From an uncultured Dorea sp. (GTDB taxonomy: Bacteria > Bacillota > Clostridia > Lachnospirales > Lachnospiraceae), in assembly GCA_910588745.1 (NCBI GenBank), contig CAJURK010000030.1:1-38146 (forward strand): a DNA stretch of 38,146 nucleotides, written 5' to 3'. This document shows positions 1-9,659 of this stretch, piece after piece. Position 1 is the stretch's first letter; every line of letters starts with the position of its first letter. The notes beneath the pieces are model-generated. The model saw nothing but the letters and a program-made list of their open reading frames with translations, did not search any database and was not told the DNA's origin. The position numbers and the translations under genes were made by a program.

Positions 1-63
1 TATCATTAGAGATAGTGGTACGCTTATTTTTTCGCCCATTTGCATCTTTGAATATTGTGTCAT
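1..63 (-). CDS. Possible 5' end of an unidentified gene running off the window
   Basis: The reverse strand is open from an ATG at 63 to the window edge, 21 codons beginning MTQYSKMQMGEK. I do not recognise the fragment, and no clear ribosome binding site precedes the ATG, so it may be a chance open frame. The 100 bp to its right, up to the toxin gene, shows nothing else convincing. Confidence 0.25.
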   Translation of the reverse strand, partial: MTQYSKMQMGEKISVPLSLMI

Positions 64-164
64 CTGTCTATATAATGAAAGAAAAAGGACGGTGATATGA
101 ATGAGGGAAAAGAAAACCATTTGTTTGTAAATAAGTGACGATTCCTTTTCTGATTATTTCGTTG

Positions 165-482
165 TTACCGTATAAGCCATCCATAATCCTGCCTGCAATC
201 CACTACATAATCTGCATAAACAATATCATCCACGATTTGGAATATTATCATATACCGTTTTTCAAACAGTATAAACCGATAAGCGTTCCTAGGAATATAT
301 TCCCCTGTGAGCCACGGACATCTCTGCGGCATGATTTCCAGTGAATTTGCAGTTTTTTCAAACTCTGCAGTCAACCGTTCCGCAGCTTCGGGGCTGACCT
401 GCGCCAAAAATGCAGCATGGGAAACAAGCATCTGCGTTGCACGCTCTGACACAATAACATGGTATCTATTCTGCTGTTCCAT
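165..482 (-). CDS. RelE/ParE-family toxin of a type II toxin-antitoxin pair
   Basis: This encodes a 105-aa basic protein starting MEQQNRYHVIVSERA, in keeping with the RelE/ParE fold. The central segment EYIPRNAYRFILFEKRYMIIFQIVDD matches in shape the beta-strand core (a YRFI/YRV strand, then a hydrophobic strand with a conserved tyrosine) of that family. Family members are mRNA interferases or gyrase poisons, and sequence alone does not say which. I chose the ATG at 482 because the protein then begins directly at the family-like first strand. The longer reading frame from 506 would add eight residues inside the antitoxin gene. The start overlaps the 3' end of the upstream antitoxin gene by 17 nt, the usual antitoxin-toxin order. 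Confidence 0.75.
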   Translation of the reverse strand: MEQQNRYHVIVSERATQMLVSHAAFLAQVSPEAAERLTAEFEKTANSLEIMPQRCPWLTGEYIPRNAYRFILFEKRYMIIFQIVDDIVYADYVVDCRQDYGWLIR

Positions 483-753
483 GACCTGCCGCCTCCCTAA
501 TTGCATTACGCATCATTGCAGCCACTTCATCGACGGAATAGCCTTTGCTGCCACGCATCCTGTCTTCCTCAACCGTTAAAAGTTCCTCACGGAGCTTAAG
601 CATTTTTTCTCTGCGGTTATAAGTCCCAATATCCATAACCACCAAATCCCCCTCGCCGTTCTTGGTAAGGAAAACTGGCTCTGCGGTCTTTCTGCACTGC
701 TCGGCAATCTCATTGTAATTCTGCCTGATTGCTGCTGACGGGCGAATATTCAT
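466..753 (-). CDS. Phd/YefM-family antitoxin
   Basis: This is a 95-aa protein with the Phd/YefM N-terminal signature: MNIRPSAAIRQNYNEIAEQC, then EPVFLTKNGEGDLVVMDIGTYNR at about residues 25-47, the typical DNA-binding half. The C-terminal half is charged and helical (LKLREELLTVEEDRM) and would wrap the toxin. A strong ribosome binding site (GAGGAGG) lies upstream of the ATG at 753. As the first gene of the pair it should autorepress the operon, as known for the family. The pair sits beside a decayed IS, typical of accessory regions. Confidence 0.8.
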   Translation of the reverse strand: MNIRPSAAIRQNYNEIAEQCRKTAEPVFLTKNGEGDLVVMDIGTYNRREKMLKLREELLTVEEDRMRGSKGYSVDEVAAMMRNAIREAAGHGTAE

Positions 754-901
754 AGCGACACCTCCTCAAATCAACAATAGTAATATTCTACCCATATTAT
801 ATCCATTTCATGCAATAAAGTCAACAGGATACGAATTTTTACAAGTCCATCATTTCCCTTACCACACTGAGAGATGAGGCAACACTGAATCAATTATTAG
901 T

Positions 902-1917
902 GGTTCTTTCCAAAGTTGGTTGATTTTAGCGCGTTAAAATGCAAAATATGGTCAAAGTTCGATAAAAGGATGTGAATGCCATATGGATGAATTCATAAAA
1001 TCACTCAATCAGGATTACGAATTAGTATAATACCGCATTAAAGATAAAGAGGTTGTTTTTCATATACAATCCAGTAAAAAGGAACTGGCATGTCCATTTT
1101 GCGGCTCAAAAACCACGCATGTCCATTCAATATACCAGAGAGAGATTTAGGATCTGCCAATCCAGGATAAACAGGTCATTTTATTAGTGGATACACGAAA
1201 ATTTTTCTGCTATAATCCTGGCTGTCAGCATAAAACGTTTGCAGAGAGACATCCCTTTGCTGCGCCAAAAGCAAAGAAGACAGACCGGTTGGTCAAGAAC
1301 ATTATCCATACTTCGACACAGTTAAGTTCATTGAATGCGTCAAGGCTTTTGAAAAGCTATCCCCAGATCCATACGCTCCTTTGTGAAAAAGGATATACAG
1401 GAAGTGTTGCGTCCCTTAGGATGTTCATGCAGAAAGAAAGATCCCGGATGCGGGAGCAGGATGAGCAGGGCAACCCCCAGTCTGAATTCATCCAGAGGAA
1501 ATCCCTCTGCCAGCTGATTTATAAGAAACTGGAAGATGTCGCAACAATCACTGCTGGCCAGTATGGGCAGGCATTGGAAACGTATCCATTGCTAAGCACT
1601 CTTTATTCCCTGGTGAAAGAATTCCACACTGCAATATTTTCCCAAAAACCCGAGAAATTAGACGCATGGATAGAGTCTGCCAAGAAGCACGATATACCTG
1701 AACTACAGTCATTCGTGGTGGGGATATTGAAAGATTTAACAGCTATCAAAAATGGAATTATCTATTCTTATAACAATGGCTTAGCAGAGGGAAGTGTGAA
1801 TAAAATCAAGGTAATAAAACGGATTATGTATGGCAGGAACAGCTTTGAGCTGTTAAAGGCCAAGGTACTGTTTCATGAACTTTTTCACTATGAATTCAAC
1901 TAACTTTAGAAAGAACC
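902..1917 (+). mobile_element. Decayed ISL3-family insertion sequence, non-autonomous
   Basis: Terminal inverted repeats of 21 bp, GGTTCTTTCCAAAGTTGGTTG at 902-922 and its complement at 1897-1917, differ at two positions and bracket a broken transposase. The element is about 1016 bp, shorter than the usual 1.3-1.5 kb of ISL3 members, because the transposase is internally deleted. The 8 bp on each side do not match, so no target duplication survives. It cannot supply its own transposase but might still be mobilised in trans through its ends. Confidence 0.8.
983..1903 (+). pseudogene. ISL3-family transposase, internally deleted, with two in-frame stops
   Basis: In one frame the sequence reads from MDEFIKSLNQDYELV through an N-terminal zinc finger (CPFCGSK, then FFCYNPGCQHKTFAERH) to an ISL3-type C terminus (GLAEGSVNKIKVIKRIMYGRNSFELLKAKVLF). 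Stop codons interrupt it at about 1028 (TAA) and 1148 (TAG). An internal deletion has joined the region after KTDRLVKNIIHT to SYPQIHTLLCEKGYTGS. This removes the central part that would hold the first catalytic aspartates of the DDE core. The longest remaining open stretch runs from 1187. The reading frame is otherwise intact, so loss looks fairly recent. Confidence 0.85.
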
Positions 1918-2108
1918 TATCTACCGTTTACGTCCATTCTAAACATATATGCTTTCACGAAATAAGTCTCACAGTCTCATCAAATTAATGAGATTATGAG
2001 ACTTATTATTATCACACGCCTTAAAAAGTCCTCTATATGCCGTTTTTTCGCAATCCAAATCAGAAAAGTCTCGTGTGTAGTCTCACCAGTCTCATTTCAA
2101 CATGAAAC

Positions 2109-3481
2109 TTATACTTTCCATTCACCCGCTTTTTTATCATAAGAAATTCCACATTTCTTCCGGATTTTTGCATAATCTCTAAACACAGTTGCCCTCGAAA
2201 TGTCTAAAGCAGCCATAACTTCTTCAACAGTCAATTTATTATTTGCTTTTATCATTTCAAAAATCGTGGTCTCACGTTCTGTCAGTTCATTTTCTTCAGT
2301 ATATTCATGGACTGCCGTTTCCGTAATCGGGATATTAATTCTAAACACATCATTCTCAATTAATTCCGGTTTTCTTCCCGGAGTATAAATAGGTGTGTAT
2401 TTGTATAAATTCCTAACCCCGGAACCTATTGTATCAGCCAAACCTACAGCAACAAAGAATCTTGCCAAAATCGGATTTTTAGGATATGGTGTAAATTCCG
2501 TTTCCAAGATATTCCCCTGACGCCGTGGTCTACACCAGTTTTCCGTCCGAATCCAGTCTTTTTCAATAATGACCTTTGCCGGAAACGCACTGGAAAAATC
2601 TCTATGAACCAAAATATTACTTACAACCTCTCTTGAGATCAAATCTCTGACACTAGTTCTGACATTATCAACCAGATAGAATTTATCTGATGTGTGCTTT
2701 GCTATAAAATCCACTAAAATTTCATAGCTCTCAATCAGATTCGTTTTTACAATTAAACGATTGTCATACCGATCCATATTTTCTTTTCTGCATAGCGCAT
2801 CTGTAACATATCCCGGTACACAAGATTGGATTACCTCATCTTTTCCAAACAGTAATATGGCTGCAAGATTGTAGCCCTGCTCTCCTGTAACAAAATCTGT
2901 TTCATACAGTCCTGCACTAACCAGAAGTTCCTTATCTGACCTTTTCAGCCATTCATGACGAGGATTCTTATTTGAAATTAATCTCCGAACTTTCTCCATT
3001 AAATCCGTTCTCAAATGTTTTTCCCGAACATAAGGAAACAGCTTACTTTCCGTATAGGTATTGCTCTTTCTGGCATATAGATTTTCCATTTCTGTAATGT
3101 CCATATCTCCTTCTTCATTTCTGTCATACACACGTCCAGAACATTTTTCTGCTGTCGATGTTGGCGGAACATAGGTATATAACAACAGCATACCATCATA
3201 TTCAAATTCTTCTATAGACAAATACAGTGTAGGGGACATTTTATTGGGGTTGTTCAATTGATTTACAAAATTCTTTTTTAAATCCTTAACTGCATTTCGA
3301 TTCACACCTATCGGAATTCCCCCCCATCTTTTATCCCCATGATAATATAGCCACCATATCGATTGGAGAATGCCGCCACAGTCTCGTATACGGAATCATG
3401 TATCTGATTTACACATTCTTTGTATTCTATGGTTATCTTTTCATCTTTTGAAAGCATTTCTTGCATTTTTTCATGTGTCAT
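2109..3481 (-). pseudogene. AlbA/Schlafen-type putative transcriptional regulator, frameshifted in a G7 run
   Basis: The gene starts at ATG 3481 with an upstream GGGGTGATG. It encodes an AlbA_2 (Schlafen-like) N terminus: KITIEYKECVNQ, then VAAFSNRYGGYIIMGIKDGG. At a run of seven G residues (3319-3325) the frame ends at a TAG. The remainder continues in another frame as IPIGVNRNAVKDLKKNF for about 398 more residues. The body carries the family's typical REVVSNILVHRDFS motif, an ADTIGSGVRNLYKY segment and a C-terminal winged helix (TVEEVMAALDISRATVFRDYAKI). Proteins of this layout are often annotated as RecG-like or divergent-AAA regulators. A run of five or eight G would restore the frame, so this could be decay, slippage variation or a sequencing error. 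Confidence 0.8.
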
Positions 3482-3560
3482 CACATCACCCCTTTGTACT
3501 ATTGACTAATTACACACATTTTATAACCAAATAAGGTTTATATGGAAACGTATATGTTTT

Positions 3561-3722
3561 TTATTTTTCAATCGTTAGATTTTCTTGTTTTCCAAATGTG
3601 TCCATATACATTTTAATCACATCATCATCTGACATTCCCTTCAAAACTCGTTCATAAAAATCTGCAAAACCTGCAGCTTCATAATACTGCTCTAAATAAT
3701 CTTTCATTTCTTCCACAAACAC
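3561..3722 (-). CDS. Small hypothetical protein (about 53 aa)
   Basis: An open frame on the minus strand encodes EEMKDYLEQYYEAAGF, then ADFYERVLKGMSDDDV, and ends at a TAA at 3561. A GTG at 3722 preceded by AGGTGA is the best start. An in-frame ATG at 3707 is the alternative and gives 48 aa. The acidic, helical sequence looks like a real small Firmicute protein, but I cannot assign a function. It follows directly on another small gene (3729-3904), and the two probably formed one transcript. Confidence 0.5.
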   Translation of the reverse strand: MFVEEMKDYLEQYYEAAGFADFYERVLKGMSDDDVIKMYMDTFGKQENLTIEK

Positions 3723-3728
3723 ACTATG

Positions 3729-3904
3729 TCACCTATAATACTTTTCTAAGTCAATTCCCAGTTTTGTAGCAATACGAATAAGTTCTTTCCCTCACCTTTC
3801 TCAATCACTGATATTTCAAACATTGCTACCGGAAATCCCTCAAACGTTGCCGTTCCATAAGAATCTTTCAAATCACTTCTCAATTTTTTATAATTAATTT
3901 CCAT
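3729..3904 (-). pseudogene. Small conserved-type gene with an internal frameshift
   Basis: Reading from ATG 3904 gives MEINYKKLRSDLKDSYGTAT and FEGFPVAMFEISVIEKGEG. A shift of frame then continues as ELIRIATKLGIDLEKYYR and a TGA at 3729. The two halves together resemble a family of roughly 60-aa Clostridial proteins of unknown function that I recognise only by pattern. Without correction the first frame runs on to NLFVLLQNWELT. It lies just downstream of the NERD-helicase gene and upstream of the 3561-3722 gene on the same strand. The debris suggests erosion between two accessory modules. Confidence 0.5.
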
Positions 3905-3939
3905 AATACTAATCCCATACTTTTATAATCTTTTGAATT

Positions 3940-5673
3940 CTATATAATTTCATCTAAATCAAGAATTTTTGCTTGTGTTTTCATAGCAATACGTCCTTTT
4001 GCAGCGAAATGACTTTTCCTACTGATAGCATCTGCTATATCTTTAATTTTCTGTTCATTTCCATTTATAAAAAGATTCAAGTATTGAGTGGCTCTTGAAC
4101 AAGCAACATAAAACATCCGCTTTCTTTCTTCATCTGTAAAACTTTTTTCATCAATGTCCACAATAATTACAACACGACTTTCAAGGCCCTTAAATTTACT
4201 TGCAGTAGTAAACAAGATTGAAGAATTTGTTTTTTCACGGGTGATCGGGATGCCAGCTATTTTATTAATCTTCCCAAGAATAGAATCTTCCTCTGATTTC
4301 AATGACAGAATAACAATATCTGAATATTCATATCCGTAATGTTCGCCAGTCAACATTCTAATAAGTTTTGCAAGTCGTGTTATGGGCTCCCCTTTTACAA
4401 AACTAATGGATGTCTGGTCACCATTAATCATCATTATTTTTTTATTCAATGAAATATCAATGACATTGTAGGAAGTAAGCGCAATTTCATATGTATTACG
4501 ACAATTCTTAGTTAAAAGCAACTTACATTCAGCGTTTTCAATCCACGCAGGAACTTTTTGTGTTGTCAGAAGTTGATTTTTGTCGTAAAAAACAAAGAAA
4601 TGACCATCAACTAGATCGATGTATTCCTTAAAATAGACAATTTCTTCTGCCATAAAATCCTGCCCCTCATCGATTATCACATCATCAAACTCCAAAAAAT
4701 CCCAATCAATCTTTAGAAGTTCTGCTGTTCTTTTTTCTTTTGACGAGGTATCTGCGCCCGGACGATATTTTGCAATAAATGTATGAATGTTGTAGTATGA
4801 TACGTTATCATAAGGATACATATGTTGCAAATAGGTAAATAATAATCTATTAAAACAGAGAAACCCTACTTTTCTCCCGTCGGCTCCAAAACGTCGTGCA
4901 GCCTCCTTAGCAATCAAAGTTTTTCCTGTCCCGGCTACCCCCTGAATTGTTGCATTTTTTTGTTCTGAAATATAATCCAAAAGACCAGTTTGTTCATTGG
5001 TCAATTTCAAAAATGCATGATCCAGTTCACCCTTACGAGCTCCCGGAGCAGATATTAATTCAAAGTCGCTGGCAATTGATTCCAGAATCATATTATATTC
5101 CTCATCGCTTATATTAACTTTTCCACGAGAAGCATAAAATTCAAAAATATCATATATTGCCTGTCCCTTCTTTTCAAAGTCTTCATCCCCAAGAACCGCA
5201 CCAGAAATTTCCCTATATTTTAATGGGAAGTTAGGCAGTTTGCTTTTGATCTCACATGTTGAAAACCATACTGCAGCCTCAATAGGAAAGCGATCACTCA
5301 AATTCGGTGCTATTGTGTCAAGCATTTTTCGATAATGATATATTCCATCAATAGCTTGAGAAAGAGGGTCGTTCTTTTTATCAGGGTTCAAAATACTAAC
5401 TTCATTTGTTGAAGTGTTTATCTGATGAAAAACTCCACCATGAATTCTAATATCTCCACCTTTTACTTCAAGAACTAATGCCCCTAAAGTTTTATTTAAA
5501 ATTAGAAAATCATTTTCTTTCCATGTTGATTTCCATTTATTACCACGTTTTACCCATTGAACAGAATGGAAAATAGTGAAATTGTTATTGAGTTGTTCAA
5601 GGAGCTCATATACTCTTATTTCAGAATACGGTACATCAGAGAGATACTCTTTAATAGGATATATCTGTGCCAT
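3940..5673 (-). CDS. NERD-nuclease / UvrD-type superfamily 1 helicase
   Basis: The 577-aa protein has two parts. Residues 1 to about 130 are a NERD (nuclease-related) domain with a plausible metal-binding core, D55 and E69-V-K71 (NDFLILN, LEVKGG). Residues about 215-550 are an SF1 helicase. Walker A GVAGTGKT is at about 243-250, DEGQDF at about 333-338, a motif V-like TASKFKGLES follows, and motif VI FYVACSRATQ is at about 521-530. The family couples ATP-driven translocation to a restriction-like nuclease fold. The start codon lies one nucleotide after the stop of the upstream RecQ-like helicase gene (TGATATG), so the two are translationally coupled and likely act together. Antiviral function is inferred from this layout, not shown. 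Confidence 0.85.
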   Translation of the reverse strand: MAQIYPIKEYLSDVPYSEIRVYELLEQLNNNFTIFHSVQWVKRGNKWKSTWKENDFLILNKTLGALVLEVKGGDIRIHGGVFHQINTSTNEVSILNPDKKNDPLSQAIDGIYHYRKMLDTIAPNLSDRFPIEAAVWFSTCEIKSKLPNFPLKYREISGAVLGDEDFEKKGQAIYDIFEFYASRGKVNISDEEYNMILESIASDFELISAPGARKGELDHAFLKLTNEQTGLLDYISEQKNATIQGVAGTGKTLIAKEAARRFGADGRKVGFLCFNRLLFTYLQHMYPYDNVSYYNIHTFIAKYRPGADTSSKEKRTAELLKIDWDFLEFDDVIIDEGQDFMAEEIVYFKEYIDLVDGHFFVFYDKNQLLTTQKVPAWIENAECKLLLTKNCRNTYEIALTSYNVIDISLNKKIMMINGDQTSISFVKGEPITRLAKLIRMLTGEHYGYEYSDIVILSLKSEEDSILGKINKIAGIPITREKTNSSILFTTASKFKGLESRVVIIVDIDEKSFTDEERKRMFYVACSRATQYLNLFINGNEQKIKDIADAISRKSHFAAKGRIAMKTQAKILDLDEII

Positions 5674-5674
5674 A

Positions 5675-8600
5675 TCAACGCAAATCTCCCTTTATCTTAT
5701 TATAGTCTATTTCATAAATTTTGTATGCATGCCAGCCCTTACTTTCAAAATACTCTATGGTTCTGTCAGCAGTATCCTGTTGGCAAATCAAAGTGTCTTT
5801 GGACGGCCATGACATAAGGATATCATTCCCTTCATCAGATTTTTTAATGGTAGTTTCCAGATATTCGGGTATCGGTATATCATTCTCAGCCATCCGCTCA
5901 ATGATGACTTGCTCACTATCATCAAAGAATGATGCAAGTTCACTCCAGTTATGGAACATATTTGTAGGATAAGAATGTTCTTTGTCAACAGAACGGCTTA
6001 GCTTTACCGTCTTTACAGTTTTTGTTTCTGCACCGCAAAGGACGTCATATCCAAGAAAATACTCTTCAATATATGTCCACCTTTCTTCGTCAGTTTTTAG
6101 TTCATTGAAAAACTTTAGTAGAATAGCGACATCTCTTTCATGTTTCTGTTTAGCTTTAGATACGTAATTATTCGAATAAAATGTATTACCCAGAACAATG
6201 TTTCTCACTTTATTTGGATCATTCAAACGAATAAAAATTTCTGGTTCTTCTCCGCCGGCAATTTCATAGGTGATGTAATCAAAAATTGATAGAAGTTTTA
6301 ATGTCGTACTCGAAGTATCATCCGACTCAAGGTTCATAAAGCCGGAGTATGATGCACTTTCATTTGTCCTAGATAAGTTATTCATAATTTTAGACTTAAT
6401 AATCGGCTTATGCATCATTTCTTTGAAATTACCATGAGTGAGCGAATAGTAAGTTTTTCCAGAAGAATCATTCGTTCTGCGTTTTATACATTTTCCATTC
6501 GGGTCAACTAATTCGAAAAGAGAGTTTGCAATAATTCTTGCTTTTGCCATTCCATACCTTTCTCGAATAAGTTTTGAAAAATCTTCTGTCGTAAAATAAG
6601 TATTTCTAAAGATTCCATACAGCAAATCAGCTATGTACTCAAAATCGGTCAAAATTAATTCCCGAAGATCAGACATCAAATACTCCCCTCGTGCTTCAAC
6701 ACTTACTCTTTGCCGTGGATGAATATAAGACCGAATGGACGGCATAATTTCAACCTTATCCTTGGAAGTCGAATTGGAATTGAAATACCAATACTTGAAC
6801 TGTGGAAAGGATATGTTTGGATGAAACTCTTCCCATATCTGTTTCAAATCAATAGTATATATATCTCCACCATCGCTAAGAGTTGATCCGTCTGCTTGAA
6901 CTTCTTTGTAACGTCCTTTTTCTATATATTTCATGCACTTACCATATTTTGAAGCAAGCACTTCAGATTCGTGATCTTTTGAAATACAAACAAATGCTTT
7001 TGTAAATACGCTCTGAGGGCGAGAAATAAGCACCTTGAAAGGAAACTTATTCTGGAAATCTTTTTCAATCATAAGGAGACAAGTTTTTAATTTGTTAATG
7101 CAATCACCTTCATCTTTACCGTTAAATATATACGTAAACGATTGTGGGGAAATCAGAAAACTTCTTGCTCCTTTTTTGCTTTTATAGGTATCATAAATGC
7201 CTTCGAGAACTTTTTTTATTTGATATTGGCGGATTTGAGACATTCCAAATAAAACCCGCATAAAAGTCATGTCATTATAGAAGAAGTCGGTCATTGCCGT
7301 TCCTTCCATTGATGACTTTCGTGCAGCACGTCCGATCTCTTGAACATAATCACAAAGGTTGCCGCTTACTGCATAATGATATACGTTCTGAACATCATTA
7401 ACATCAACCCCCATACCAAATGCTTTTGTTGCCAGCATAATCGGCGTAGTACCTTTACGAAATCCTTCGAATATCATGTGTTTATACTCATTGAAAGCCT
7501 CGGTACTCATCTCATTGATATTACGACCTGTATATGTGCCTATTCGTTTGTCAAGAGTAATACCTGCAAAACCTCTAACTCCCTTGGCAGCATCTCCAGC
7601 CAACGATGCATACGGGAAATATACAATAGTTTTTTCGTTGCGAGCAAGCCACTTTTTAATTCTTTCGTCAAGAACTTTGGTTTTAGCCTCTTCATATTCA
7701 GGTTTGGAAAGCTTACGCCCTTCTCCGTAATAAACAATATCAAATTTTATATCATCACGTCGAACATAACCTATGTATTTTACTGGATTTTCCATATACA
7801 GACTAATAATAGTATCACTTACAGAATCATCTATTCCACCGTTGACTGCCGTCGCTGTAAAAGCACAAATTGGAAAATGATAGATTTTTCGTTTCATACC
7901 TTTTAATGTCTGGATTTGATTTCTTAGGCGATTAATATAACCGCCAAGATACCAATAATCCGGTCTAAACCCAACTCCCCATGTGGTTACGATATGTGCT
8001 TCGTCAACAATAAGGAGTCCAATATCCCTGTCTCCAATGATGGTCTCAATCGAATACGACAATAGAGTCTCAGGACTTAAATACAGAAGATCCACCTCAC
8101 CGTCTTTTATTCTTTCGAGTACAGCTTCTTTTTCAACTTGGGAAATCAGATCTGAATTAAATGTTTCAACACGCATATAACCACTCTGATTCAGTTTTTC
8201 CTTTTGATCCTGCATTAGAGCCTTAACGGGTTCTATAATTATAGTTAGTTTATTATATTTTTTTGCAAGATATGCCGCCGGGATCTGAAACATGACAGAC
8301 TTACCCGCTCCTGTTGATGCAGTTATAAAAATATCCCGAGAGACATTACCATTTTCTTCATCGTAGGAGCATTCCGCCTGCTTAATTATTTCCTCAATAA
8401 TATGAGCTTGGGAAAGTTCCATAACTTCTCTGTCTATATCAGGATTTTTGTAAAACGGAATCTTTCTAAACTCTGTGAATCCATCAATATGAATATCATT
8501 CTGAGCAATGGAAATAAGTTCCTTCTCTAAGGCAATCTCTTCCGACAATTTTTCATGATGTTTAACAAGACAAATCCCATTCACTTTACAGAACGCTTGA

Positions 8601-9253
8601 AGAGATTTTTGGATTCTCTTAGCACTTTCGCCATCAGTAGAACTTATTCCAATAACATTCGGCTTTATCGCTATAATCCGCTCCAAATCCCTCAAATATG
8701 TGTCAACATCTTCGTTAATAAAAACATCGTAATCACTGTTTTTCTGACTTTCTTCAATTGTTACATTAAAAGGATAAAAATCTTCTATCGGCATCTCTTC
8801 TAAATGTTCATACTCATAGAAACTGCCATAATATATACCATTAATTTCAGAAATTGTACTATATACAGCAAGATATCGCTTGCATTCTTCGCTTTCATCA
8901 GCACGAGTATCTCCATTAATTGTAGCAACAATTTCGGTTGACAATTCTGGTGATATCGGAAAATCAATAGGAAAATAATCCGGATACAGATTATTTCTAA
9001 AAATTTTTAAAATTAGACCGTCTTCCTCCACAGCATCATCAACTCTCTTGTTTATCAGAGCATACTCCTCATAGGTTATCCATACAGAATCATCCTCATC
9101 AAGTGAAAGAAGAGCTTTAGCAAGTTTTCTTCTGGTGGATTTATCAAATTCAAGAACATTTTTCTTTTGACTAATCTCGCCATCTACCAAAGGTTGTTCC
9201 TGCAAAGTTTCAAGAAACTCTTGATTAAACCCCTTATAAACTGTCAGTTTCAT
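5675..9253 (-). CDS. Large RecQ-like DEAH-box helicase
   Basis: This 1192-aa protein has a RecQ-like helicase core. Walker A (TASTGAGKSVMFQIP) is at about 312-319, VDEAHIVTTWGVGFRPDYW from about 415, and motif VI (QEIGRAARKSS) at about 637-647, with ATKAFGMGVDVNDV just before it. The N-terminal 290 residues and the last 500 match nothing I recognise. They are far longer than in housekeeping RecQ (about 600 aa), and no HRDC domain is evident. The ATG at 9253 follows GAGGTGA. It is the first gene of a two-gene operon with the NERD-UvrD helicase. RecQ-like helicases paired with a nuclease-helicase are a common layout for phage-defence modules, which is the inferred role here. Confidence 0.85.
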   Translation of the reverse strand: MKLTVYKGFNQEFLETLQEQPLVDGEISQKKNVLEFDKSTRRKLAKALLSLDEDDSVWITYEEYALINKRVDDAVEEDGLILKIFRNNLYPDYFPIDFPISPELSTEIVATINGDTRADESEECKRYLAVYSTISEINGIYYGSFYEYEHLEEMPIEDFYPFNVTIEESQKNSDYDVFINEDVDTYLRDLERIIAIKPNVIGISSTDGESAKRIQKSLQAFCKVNGICLVKHHEKLSEEIALEKELISIAQNDIHIDGFTEFRKIPFYKNPDIDREVMELSQAHIIEEIIKQAECSYDEENGNVSRDIFITASTGAGKSVMFQIPAAYLAKKYNKLTIIIEPVKALMQDQKEKLNQSGYMRVETFNSDLISQVEKEAVLERIKDGEVDLLYLSPETLLSYSIETIIGDRDIGLLIVDEAHIVTTWGVGFRPDYWYLGGYINRLRNQIQTLKGMKRKIYHFPICAFTATAVNGGIDDSVSDTIISLYMENPVKYIGYVRRDDIKFDIVYYGEGRKLSKPEYEEAKTKVLDERIKKWLARNEKTIVYFPYASLAGDAAKGVRGFAGITLDKRIGTYTGRNINEMSTEAFNEYKHMIFEGFRKGTTPIMLATKAFGMGVDVNDVQNVYHYAVSGNLCDYVQEIGRAARKSSMEGTAMTDFFYNDMTFMRVLFGMSQIRQYQIKKVLEGIYDTYKSKKGARSFLISPQSFTYIFNGKDEGDCINKLKTCLLMIEKDFQNKFPFKVLISRPQSVFTKAFVCISKDHESEVLASKYGKCMKYIEKGRYKEVQADGSTLSDGGDIYTIDLKQIWEEFHPNISFPQFKYWYFNSNSTSKDKVEIMPSIRSYIHPRQRVSVEARGEYLMSDLRELILTDFEYIADLLYGIFRNTYFTTEDFSKLIRERYGMAKARIIANSLFELVDPNGKCIKRRTNDSSGKTYYSLTHGNFKEMMHKPIIKSKIMNNLSRTNESASYSGFMNLESDDTSSTTLKLLSIFDYITYEIAGGEEPEIFIRLNDPNKVRNIVLGNTFYSNNYVSKAKQKHERDVAILLKFFNELKTDEERWTYIEEYFLGYDVLCGAETKTVKTVKLSRSVDKEHSYPTNMFHNWSELASFFDDSEQVIIERMAENDIPIPEYLETTIKKSDEGNDILMSWPSKDTLICQQDTADRTIEYFESKGWHAYKIYEIDYNKIKGDLR

Positions 9254-9659
9254 TTAGTCACCTCTTTTGATTTTATTACAATGTATCTTTCTATTTTCCT
9301 TTTTGACTATCTGCCCTTTTTAATAATTCGTATTTTAATTCAGTCAAAAAAGTTTTATCATTTTAATTAAGCATCCTACTGTATACATCGCATTAAACAC
9401 GTATCACTTTAATCTACATTTTACAACACAAATCGCTTTTTCTCAACTTTTCCACTTTTCATAGTAGCATATTTTATTAATCTTTAACCTGCATTTGGAC
9501 AGGTAAAAACACTAATCATAATCTTCCTATGTTTTCATAATCCATTTTCACCCAGTAATCCCTTATGGTCTGCCCCACGTGCCAATCCTGCAATAATAGA
9601 TTTCTAATCTTTTAAAATCCACCAGACACAGCGGTATCGGTTCTTTCTTTTCCCATTTC
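9254..9659. other. Intergenic region upstream of the helicase operon, with a 9-bp inverted repeat
   Basis: No gene is evident. A 9-bp inverted repeat, TTTTTGACT at 9300-9308 and AGTCAAAAA at 9342-9350, lies 50-100 bp upstream of the helicase start and could be an operator. On the minus strand its distal arm supplies a TTGACT that may serve as a -35 element, followed about 16 nt later by a weak TATTAA. From about 9560 the sequence appears to be the junction with the truncated recombinase gene. Confidence 0.4.

Noticed and set aside
7340..7906. Plus-strand frame of 188 codons inside the RecQ-like helicase gene
   Set aside because: It is antisense to a conserved helicase core, rich in Ile, Cys and Thr, and resembles no protein.
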